Source: Stenotrophomonas sp. UBA7346 (GTDB taxonomy: Bacteria; Pseudomonadota; Gammaproteobacteria; Xanthomonadales; Xanthomonadaceae). From it: a stretch of 8,950 bases of DNA. The DNA lies in contig DKPB01000033.1 of assembly GCA_002471015.1 (NCBI GenBank), positions 1 to 8,950 of the forward strand, given 5' to 3'. Positions 1-4,928 of this stretch are shown here, one piece after another. The notes beneath the pieces were generated by a model. That model saw only the letters and a list, made by a program, of their open reading frames with translations, searched no databases and was not told where the DNA came from. Made by a program: the position numbers and the translations under genes. Every line of letters starts with the position of its first letter. The first letter of the stretch is position 1.

Positions 1-19
1 GGCTTTTCGAATCTGTCAA
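1..19 (-). promoter_or_regulatory. Perfect -35 box TTGACA at the window edge, second leftward promoter
   Basis: The minus strand carries a consensus TTGACA at 14-19. Only 13 bases of spacer remain before the window ends, so with a 17-base spacer the -10 box would lie just outside. Together with the promoter near 98-126 this gives a tandem P1/P2 arrangement of the kind typical of rRNA operons. Confidence 0.45.
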
Positions 20-91
20 CAGCTCAAAGCGAGGTGGAGACTTCAAACTTTCCTCTCCGCTGCGCCCCTTGCGAGGCCCCTGCGTCGGGGG

Positions 92-146
92 AGGGAAAGT
101 ATGTGCTTCTTTGCGGCCTTTGTGAAGGGGGTGTGCACGATTTTTT
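92..146 (-). promoter_or_regulatory. Sigma70-type promoter with upstream A-tract, firing leftward (candidate rRNA promoter)
   Basis: Read on the minus strand there is a -35 box TTCACA (121-126), exactly 17 bases, then a -10-like CATACT (98-103). An A6 tract at 141-146 sits about 50 bases upstream of the expected start near 91, where an UP element would lie. The -35 matches consensus at 5 of 6 positions; the -10 is weaker. The spacing and A-tract make a real promoter plausible, but no transcription start can be proved by eye. Confidence 0.45.
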
Positions 147-357
147 GCAACTTTCGTTCACTTGGGCTGCGGGAGCCTCCGAAACCCCGCACACACACCT
201 TATAATTGTGCGGCGCCAACGTATGGCGCTCCCTGCGAGCCACAAGGACGCGGGCGCGTGGAAAACCGGTAACGGAGCCCTCCTCCCAATCCACCCGACT
301 GCATGCAACGCGCCGACGCCCGATGGACAGACAGCTCCGGGCTCACAGGCCGCTCTT

Positions 358-396
358 GCCCTATAAGGACGGAGGGCCTGCAAACCCGGCTTGCAG
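358..396 (-). terminator. Two abutting hairpins just after tyrS, weak terminator or 3' end structure
   Basis: Three bases past the tyrS stop, CTGCAA (378-383) pairs with TTGCAG (391-396) around a 7-base loop. Directly next to it GCCCT (358-362) pairs with AGGGC (373-377) around a 10-base loop. Neither stem is followed by a T run on the minus strand, so this is not a classical intrinsic terminator. It may stabilise the tyrS mRNA end or assist Rho-dependent ending. Confidence is in the structure, not in termination. Confidence 0.3.
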
Positions 397-398
397 CG

Positions 399-1613
399 TC
401 AAACAGCCGCAACCAGTAGAACGCGGGCGAAGGTGCGCTTGCCCACCTGCAACAAGCCTTCAAAACCCGGCTGCAGTACGGTCTGTGCGTCATCGACCAC
501 TTCGCCATCCACCTTCACCGCACGCTCCTTGAGCTTGCGCGAGGCCTCCGAATTGCTCGGTGTCAGGCCAGCAGCGGTCAGCAGCGCACCGATGCGCAGG
601 CCTTCGGCCGGCACGGTCACCTCCTGCAGCGGCAACTGGGTGATGTCGCCCTGGCCGGTGACGGCTGCATTCCAGCCGGCGATGGCCTGTTCGGCAGCAT
701 CGGCGTCATGGAAGCGGGTGGTCAGCTCACGCGCCAGCCGCAGCTTGATCTCACGCGGGTTGATCTTGCCGGCCTCGACGTCGGCACGCAGCTGCTTGGC
801 CTCGTCAATGGAGATATCGAAGCTGAGCAGGTCGATCCAGCGCCACATCAAGGTGTCGTCGACCTTCATGGTCTTGGTGACGATGTCGATGGCCGGCTCG
901 CTGATGCCGATGTAGTTGCCCAGCGATTTGGACATCTTGTTGACGCCGTCCAGGCCTTCCAGCAACGGCATGGTCAGCACGATCTGCGGCTTCTGCCCGT
1001 GGTGCTCCTGCAGGCCGCGGCCCATCAGCAGGTTGAACTTCTGGTCGGTGCCGCCGAGCTCGACATCGGCCTCCAGCGCCACCGAGTCGTAGCCCTGTAC
1101 CAGCGGGTAGAGGAACTCGTGGATGGCGATGGACTGCTGGGCGGCATAGCGCTTGGCGAAGTCATCGCGCTCGAGCATGCGGGCGACGGTGTGCTGGCCG
1201 GCCAGGCGGATCATGTCGGCCGCGCTCATCTTGCCGAACCATTCCGAGTTGAAGCGGACTTCGGTCTTTTCACGGTCCAGCACCTTGAACACCTGCTCTT
1301 CATAGGTGCGTGCATTGGCCAGCACGTCTTCGCGGCTGAGCGGCTTGCGGGTCAGGCTTTTGCCGGACGGGTCGCCGATCATGCCGGTGAAGTCGCCGAT
1401 CAGGAAAATGACCTGATGGCCGAGGTCCTGGAACTGGCGCAGCTTGTTCAGCAATACGGTGTGGCCCAGGTGCAGGTCGGGGGCGGTGGGGTCGAAGCCG
1501 GCCTTCACACGCAGCGGGCGACCGCTTTCCAGACGCTGGCGCAGTTCATCCACTTTGAGGATTTCGTCGGCTCCGCGGCCGATCAGGGCAAGGGCTTCAT
1601 CAATCGAGGACAC
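399..1613 (-). CDS. tyrS: Tyrosine--tRNA ligase (TyrZ-type)
   Basis: This cytoplasmic class I aminoacyl-tRNA synthetase activates tyrosine with ATP and loads it on tRNA-Tyr. The 404-residue protein has the class I signature HLGH at 48-51 (in PTAPDLHLGH), GGTDQKFN at about 187-194 and KMSKS at 226-230. A C-terminal S4-type RNA-binding domain spans roughly 340-404. Length and motif style fit the TyrZ subclass of about 400 residues found in Pseudomonas rather than the E. coli-type enzyme. The start is GTG at 1611-1613, with a good Shine-Dalgarno GGGAG (minus strand, 1621-1625) seven bases upstream and family-like sequence from the first residues. The gene is divergent from the M23 peptidase and probably precedes an rRNA operon, which groups translation functions. 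All key motifs are intact. Confidence 0.97.
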   Translation of the reverse strand: MSSIDEALALIGRGADEILKVDELRQRLESGRPLRVKAGFDPTAPDLHLGHTVLLNKLRQFQDLGHQVIFLIGDFTGMIGDPSGKSLTRKPLSREDVLANARTYEEQVFKVLDREKTEVRFNSEWFGKMSAADMIRLAGQHTVARMLERDDFAKRYAAQQSIAIHEFLYPLVQGYDSVALEADVELGGTDQKFNLLMGRGLQEHHGQKPQIVLTMPLLEGLDGVNKMSKSLGNYIGISEPAIDIVTKTMKVDDTLMWRWIDLLSFDISIDEAKQLRADVEAGKINPREIKLRLARELTTRFHDADAAEQAIAGWNAAVTGQGDITQLPLQEVTVPAEGLRIGALLTAAGLTPSNSEASRKLKERAVKVDGEVVDDAQTVLQPGFEGLLQVGKRTFARVLLVAAV

Positions 1614-1638
1614 GCTAAAACTCCCGGCTTCGCCGTCA

Positions 1639-1668
1639 AATACATGAATGGTGTTAAGTACAAGTTAA
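1639..1668 (-). promoter_or_regulatory. Candidate tyrS promoter
   Basis: On the minus strand TTAACT (1663-1668), an 18-base spacer and TGTATT (1639-1644) form the best promoter-like pair upstream of tyrS. They would give a start near 1632 and a leader of about 19 bases that still contains the GGGAG ribosome site. Both boxes are imperfect, so the support is modest. Confidence 0.35.
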
Positions 1669-1706
1669 CCACGCCAGGAGATTGAAAAGCCATGCGGCTC
1701 AATGGT

Positions 1707-1735
1707 TTGACGCGGTATTGATAGGTGTCTATGTT
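1707..1735 (+). promoter_or_regulatory. Sigma70-type promoter of the M23 peptidase gene
   Basis: TTGACG (1707-1712) and TATGTT (1730-1735) are separated by exactly 17 bases. The expected start near 1742 gives a leader of about 39 bases to the ATG at 1781. This is the clearest complete promoter pair in the divergent gap between tyrS and the peptidase gene. Confidence 0.6.
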
Positions 1736-1780
1736 AACCGCGTTTGGGCCCGCGATCCGGGCCGGCCAGAGAACTGAGCG

Positions 1781-3235
1781 ATGCCACAACCCGATCATGG
1801 CCCCGCGCGCAAGCAGCGCTTCCAGGAACGCCTCAATGTCCTGCACGACACCGCCCTGCATCGGAAGCTGAAAGAACATCTGCCGGCCGCGTTCAACGAA
1901 CGCTGGACGCGGCGGCATTGGATCCACGCCAGCCTGTTCGTCACCATTGGCGCGTTGGCGGCCACCATTGTTCCCGGCTTTTCCAACGCAATCGACACCC
2001 CCCTGCCCGCCTCGCACTCGACGTTGGCGCTGCCGTTGCCGCCGCTGTCACTGGCACGCCGTGGCGAAACACCGGGCGACAGCTGGCAGATCCTGCGCGT
2101 ACAGCGTGGCCAGACCCTGAGCGATCTGTTCGAGTCCGCCGGCGTCCCTGCCACCACCATGCAACGCGTGCTTGACCACCCCGGTACCCGCGACGTGCTG
2201 ACCAAGCTGCGCCCGGGCACCGAGATCGCCTTCGACCTGCCGGTCAACGGCACCCTGCGCACCATCCGCTTTGATCGCGACGCCGACCACCGCGTGGAAC
2301 TGAGCCTGCAGGGCGAGCAGATCCGCGAGAAAGTCAGCGAGCGCGCCACCAGCACCCGCACCGTGGTTGCCAGTGGTGAGATCACCAGTTCGCTGTACAA
2401 CGCCGCACGCCGTGCCGGCCTGTCGCCGTCAGCCATCGCCACGATGACCGACGAGATCTTCAAGTACGACATCGACTTCTCCAAGGACCTGCAGCCGGGC
2501 GACCGCTTCAGCGTGGTGATGGACGAGACCTGGCGCGAAGGCGAGCGCATCGATACCAGCAAGATCCTGGCGGCAACCTTCCAGACTGGCGGCAAGACCT
2601 ATACCGGCTTCCGCTTTGATCGCAACGGCAAGTCGGAATACTTCGACATCAATGGCCGCTCGCTGAAGAAGAGCTTCATCCGCTCACCCATCCAGTTCGC
2701 GCGCCTGAGCTCGAACTTCGGTACCCGCCGCCATCCGATCCTCGGCACCATGCGCACCCACAAGGGTGTGGATTACGCCGCGCGCACCGGCACCCCGATC
2801 ATGGCCGCCGGCGATGCCCGCGTGCAGTTCGCCGGCACCCAGCGCGGTTACGGCAACGTGGTGATCCTCGACCACGGCAGCGGCCACACCACGCTGTACG
2901 GGCATATGTCACGGCTGGGGCCCTACCGTGCCGGCCAGCGGGTGGCCCAGGGCCAGGTAATCGGCTACGTGGGCTCCACCGGCATGTCCACCGGCCCTCA
3001 CCTGCATTACGAATTCCGCGTCAATGGCGTGCACCGCAACCCGCTGTCGGTGACCATGCCGCCGCCGCAGCCTTTGCAGGGTGCCGATCTGGCCGCCTTC
3101 CGCGCGCAGACCGCGCCGGCGATGGCGCGCATCAAGGGCATGGAAGAGCTGATCTACGCCGATGCCGCCGACAAGAAGCCGGCCGCTACGCAGACCGCAG
3201 CTGCCGAACCGGCAGCAGGCGGCAAGCGCGGCTGA
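1781..3235 (+). CDS. Membrane-anchored M23 metallopeptidase, MepM/YebA-like peptidoglycan DD-endopeptidase
   Basis: This is a predicted zinc endopeptidase that hydrolyses peptide cross-links in periplasmic peptidoglycan, making room for wall growth. The 484-residue protein has a basic cytoplasmic N-terminus of about 46 residues, one membrane segment at roughly 47-66, and an OapA/LysM-like stretch at about 104-150 (ILRVQRGQTLSDLFESAGV). A middle domain follows, then the M23 (LytM) domain at about 300-425. The M23 ligands and catalytic residues are present: HKGVD (His327, Asp331), LYGH (His375) and HLHYE (His407, His409), so it should be active rather than a LytM activator. The Ala/Lys-rich C-terminal tail is low complexity. 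The start ATG has only a weak purine-rich site (AGAGAA) upstream but matches the usual architecture. Pseudomonas has the same M23 gene between tyrZ and anmK. A dedicated promoter at 1707-1735 and a terminator at 3261-3299 suggest a single-gene unit. Confidence 0.93.
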   Translation: MPQPDHGPARKQRFQERLNVLHDTALHRKLKEHLPAAFNERWTRRHWIHASLFVTIGALAATIVPGFSNAIDTPLPASHSTLALPLPPLSLARRGETPGDSWQILRVQRGQTLSDLFESAGVPATTMQRVLDHPGTRDVLTKLRPGTEIAFDLPVNGTLRTIRFDRDADHRVELSLQGEQIREKVSERATSTRTVVASGEITSSLYNAARRAGLSPSAIATMTDEIFKYDIDFSKDLQPGDRFSVVMDETWREGERIDTSKILAATFQTGGKTYTGFRFDRNGKSEYFDINGRSLKKSFIRSPIQFARLSSNFGTRRHPILGTMRTHKGVDYAARTGTPIMAAGDARVQFAGTQRGYGNVVILDHGSGHTTLYGHMSRLGPYRAGQRVAQGQVIGYVGSTGMSTGPHLHYEFRVNGVHRNPLSVTMPPPQPLQGADLAAFRAQTAPAMARIKGMEELIYADAADKKPAATQTAAAEPAAGGKRG

Positions 3236-3260
3236 GCCGGCGCGACACCGTTGACGATAC

Positions 3261-3299
3261 GGGCAGGGAGCTTGAAGCTTCCCTGCCCGTTTCTTTTTT
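3261..3299 (+). terminator. Strong intrinsic terminator after the M23 peptidase gene
   Basis: GGGCAGGGA (3261-3269) pairs perfectly with TCCCTGCCC (3280-3288). Two further GC/AT pairs lie inside a small loop after a bulged T, and the T-rich tract TTTCTTTTTT spans 3290-3299. The hairpin begins 25 bases after the peptidase stop. It is among the clearest structures in the window. The next gene starts only 10 bases after the T tract. Confidence 0.93.
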
Positions 3300-3309
3300 G
3301 GCCCCTGCA

Positions 3310-4434
3310 ATGACGTCTGTTGATCCCCTGCTGCCCCTGTTCCTTGGCCTGATGTCCGGCACCAGCGCCGACGGCATCGATGCGGCGCTGGTGCAGTTCC
3401 CGCAGGACGGCGGTTGTCGTTTCGTGCACGGCCACACCCACCCTTGGGACCCGGCCACGCGTGAGGCTTTGATCGCGCTGGGCCAGGGGGCGGAGCCGAC
3501 GTCGATGGATGCTCTGGGGCAATTGGATGCGACCGTGGGCAGCACGTTCGCCGCCGCCGCTAACCACCTGCTGGAACACGCCGGGGTACAGCGCGCGCAG
3601 GTGCAGGCGATAGGCTCGCATGGCCAGACCATCCGTCACCGGCCGCTGAGCACGCCGGCTTTCACCTGGCAGATCGGCGATGCCAACCGCATTGCCGAGC
3701 TGACCGGCATCACCACCGTTGCCGACTTCCGCCGCCGCGATGTGGCTGCTGGCGGCCATGGCGCGCCGCTGATGCCGGCCTTCCATCTGGCGATGCTGGG
3801 CAGCGCCGACGAAGACCGTGCGGTGCTCAATCTGGGCGGCATCGCCAACCTGAGTCTGATTGCCCGCGACGGCAGCATCCGCGGTTTCGACACCGGCCCG
3901 GCCAACGCCTTGCTCGATGGCTGGTGCCAACGCCATCTGGGCCATCCCTACGATGCCGACGGCGCCTTCGCGGCCAGTGGGCGTGTGGATGAGGCCCTGC
4001 TGGCGCGGCTGCTGGCCGAGCCGTGGTTTGCGCTGCCGCCGCCGAAGAGTACCGGCCGCGAGCAGTTCCACCTGGAATGGGTGGCCGCGCAACTGCCCGC
4101 CGATGCGCTGGCACCGGCCGATGTGCAGGCCACGCTGCTGGAACTGACTGCCGCCACGATGGCCGATGCGCTGCTGACGCAGCTGCCGGGCGCACGCCGG
4201 TTGCTGGTCTGCGGTGGCGGCGTGCGCAACCCGCAGCTGCTGCTGCGGCTGCAGGCGCGTTTGCCGGGCGTCGTCATCGGGTCCAGCGCCGAACATGGGC
4301 TGGACCCGGATTATATGGAAGCCATGGGCTTTGCCTGGCTGGCGCGCGAAACCCTGGCTGGCCGCCCCGGCAACCTGCCCAGCGTGAGTGGCGCGCGTGG
4401 GCCGAGAATTCTGGGCGCGATTCATTTGGCGTGA
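3310..4434 (+). CDS. anmK: Anhydro-N-acetylmuramic acid kinase
   Basis: AnmK uses ATP to cleave the 1,6-anhydro ring of anhydroMurNAc and phosphorylate it, giving MurNAc-6-phosphate for cell-wall recycling in the cytoplasm. The 374-residue protein has the family motifs in order: GLMSGTSADGIDA (13-25), DFRRRDVAAGGHGAP (139-153), NLGGIANL (174-181), GFDTGPAN (192-199), PKSTGREQF (245-253), CGGGVRNP (301-308) and GLDPDYMEAMGFA (330-342). Asp194 of GFDTGPAN probably corresponds to the catalytic base described in the Pseudomonas enzyme. The frame is open back to a TTG at 3298, but that codon lies in the terminator T run, so the ATG at 3310 is chosen. Neither start has a Shine-Dalgarno sequence. 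The substrate would come from muropeptides imported by AmpG, encoded at 4929-6458 on the other strand. Confidence 0.96.
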   Translation: MTSVDPLLPLFLGLMSGTSADGIDAALVQFPQDGGCRFVHGHTHPWDPATREALIALGQGAEPTSMDALGQLDATVGSTFAAAANHLLEHAGVQRAQVQAIGSHGQTIRHRPLSTPAFTWQIGDANRIAELTGITTVADFRRRDVAAGGHGAPLMPAFHLAMLGSADEDRAVLNLGGIANLSLIARDGSIRGFDTGPANALLDGWCQRHLGHPYDADGAFAASGRVDEALLARLLAEPWFALPPPKSTGREQFHLEWVAAQLPADALAPADVQATLLELTAATMADALLTQLPGARRLLVCGGGVRNPQLLLRLQARLPGVVIGSSAEHGLDPDYMEAMGFAWLARETLAGRPGNLPSVSGARGPRILGAIHLA

Positions 4435-4451
4435 GGCGCTGGTGGTAGGCG

Positions 4452-4475
4452 GCAGTGCCGAGACATGCTCGGCAG
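4452..4475 (+). repeat. SMAG-type palindromic repeat, copy 1 (degenerate head)
   Basis: A 7-bp stem TGCCGAG (4456-4462) / CTCGGCA (4468-4474) closes the loop ACATG. The head is GCAG instead of GTAG. Copy 2 has the same orientation 48 bases further on. It lies 17 bases past the anmK stop. Confidence 0.8.
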
Positions 4476-4499
4476 GGGCTTTACCGGGAACGCTCCAGC

Positions 4500-4523
4500 G
4501 TAGTGCCGAACCATGCGCGGCAG
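4500..4523 (+). repeat. SMAG-type palindromic repeat, copy 2 (degenerate stem)
   Basis: An intact GTAG head (4500-4503) is followed by TGCCGAA, CCATG and CGCGGCA. Only the outer five pairs (TGCCG/CGGCA) hold, so the stem has decayed. Same strand as copy 1. Confidence 0.8.
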
Positions 4524-4543
4524 AGGCTTTATCGGGAAGGCTC

Positions 4544-4567
4544 CAGCCGAGCATGGCTCGGCTCTAC
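4544..4567 (-). repeat. SMAG-type palindromic repeat, copy 3 (inverted)
   Basis: On the minus strand the head is GTAG (4564-4567), then AGCCGAG, CCATG, CTCGGCT. The 7-bp stem is perfect, with an A/T outer pair replacing T/A of the consensus, a compensated change. Orientation is opposite to copies 1 and 2. Confidence 0.85.
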
Positions 4568-4592
4568 AAGTTGGATTGTGCCGGGAAGGCTC

Positions 4593-4616
4593 CCGCCGAG
4601 CATGGCTCGACTCTAC
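4593..4616 (-). repeat. SMAG-type palindromic repeat, copy 4 (inverted)
   Basis: On the minus strand GTAG (4613-4616) is followed by an imperfect stem GTCGAG/CTCGGC around CCATG, with one mismatched pair. It ends only 5 bases before the stop of the small RHH gene and could form part of its mRNA 3' end. Confidence 0.8.
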
Positions 4617-4621
4617 AGTTC

Positions 4622-4849
4622 TCAGATGTCGCTGCCGGTTGGTAGCGCCTGCAGGGCCTTGATGGCCTCGGACAGGACATCCACTTCGGGCTCCTCGAAT
4701 CCACCGCGCACATGATGTTCGCTGGCGAACAAGCCTTGTTCCAGCAACGCCAGGCAGGTTTCCTCGCGGGTCCAGCCACGCGCCACCGACAGGCGGCGGA
4801 TGCGCTCCATCAGCAGCGGATCGATATCACGCAGAGTCACGTCAGCCAT
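4622..4849 (-). CDS. Small ribbon-helix-helix (CopG/Arc-like) DNA-binding protein, possible orphan antitoxin
   Basis: The 75-residue acidic protein starts MADVTLRDIDPLLMERIRR. A short strand (residues 2-6) followed by two helices (about 8-24 and 26-40, with the turn at ARGW) is the ribbon-helix-helix pattern of FitA/VapB/CopG-type repressors. The C-terminal half (about 41-75) is acidic and would be the place to bind a toxin in an antitoxin, but no toxin-like frame lies next to it. The ATG at 4847-4849 is chosen because homology-like sequence begins there. The frame stays open upstream to 4960, and ATG codons at 4886-4891 are alternatives. No start has a good Shine-Dalgarno. It lies 79 bases downstream of ampG on the same strand, with a long inverted repeat between them, and ends next to SMAG copy 4. 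It could be an autoregulated repressor; the actual target is unknown. Confidence 0.7.
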   Translation of the reverse strand: MADVTLRDIDPLLMERIRRLSVARGWTREETCLALLEQGLFASEHHVRGGFEEPEVDVLSEAIKALQALPTGSDI

Positions 4850-4870
4850 GTGCACCACACTACTGTCGGT

Positions 4871-4913
4871 GAATCCCCCCGGCGGCATCATCAACGACAC
4901 CGCCGGAGGATTC
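4871..4913. repeat. Long imperfect inverted repeat between ampG and the RHH gene
   Basis: GAATCCCCCCGGCGG (4871-4885) pairs with CCGCCGGAGGATTC (4900-4913) with one bulged C and one mismatch, around a 14-base centre. It begins 16 bases after the ampG stop and ends 22 bases before the RHH start (both read on the minus strand). No T run follows on either strand, so it is not a standard terminator. It could be an mRNA 3' hairpin for ampG, or an operator for the adjacent RHH protein, whose family binds inverted repeats. Confidence 0.65.
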
Positions 4914-4928
4914 AATCGGCGCGCGGGA

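Larger units (their letters stand above)
1..398. other. Gene-free region downstream of tyrS, probable rRNA-operon promoter region
   Basis: No reading frame here looks like a protein: the open frames on both strands are low-complexity and unlike any family. What is visible is on the minus strand. Two adjacent hairpins lie just after the tyrS stop, followed by about 200 bases without clear structure except a GCGCC/GGCGC hairpin at 213-229. Next come an A6 tract at 141-146, a sigma70-like promoter, an imperfect inverted repeat (ACTTTCC at 47-53 with GGAAAGT at 94-100), and a perfect TTGACA at 14-19. In Pseudomonas the tyrZ gene is followed by a 16S rRNA gene, and the same tyrS - M23 - anmK order is present here. 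The region is therefore best read as the upstream region of an rRNA operon that starts beyond the left edge. The rRNA itself is not in the window, so this remains an inference. Confidence 0.6.
4485..4593 (+). repeat. Three direct linker repeats within the SMAG cluster
   Basis: The 12-mer CGGGAA(C/G)GCTCC occurs at 4485-4496, 4533-4544 and 4582-4593, all on the plus strand and 48 and 49 bases apart. The linkers between the palindromes are therefore also repeated. They keep one direction while the palindromes flip from plus to minus after the second copy. This suggests duplication of a longer unit. Confidence 0.75.

Noticed and set aside
201..206. Perfect TATAAT on the plus strand near the tyrS 3' side, as an antisense promoter
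   Set aside because: No -35-like hexamer lies 16-18 bases upstream (TCCGAA at 17), so there is only one box and chance is likely.
708..1685. 325-codon open frame on the plus strand opposite tyrS
   Set aside because: It is a GC-rich antisense shadow of tyrS with His/Gln/Val-rich, family-less sequence. tyrS carries all the expected motifs.
3154..4554. 466-codon open frame on the minus strand across anmK
   Set aside because: It is a shadow of anmK, rich in Gln, Arg and Ala, with no start signal and running through SMAG repeats.
4435..4621. CRISPR-like array, because of about 48-base periodic repeats
   Set aside because: Repeat units invert after two copies, the spacers are themselves repeated, and each unit is a GTAG palindrome, which fits SMAG/REP elements instead.
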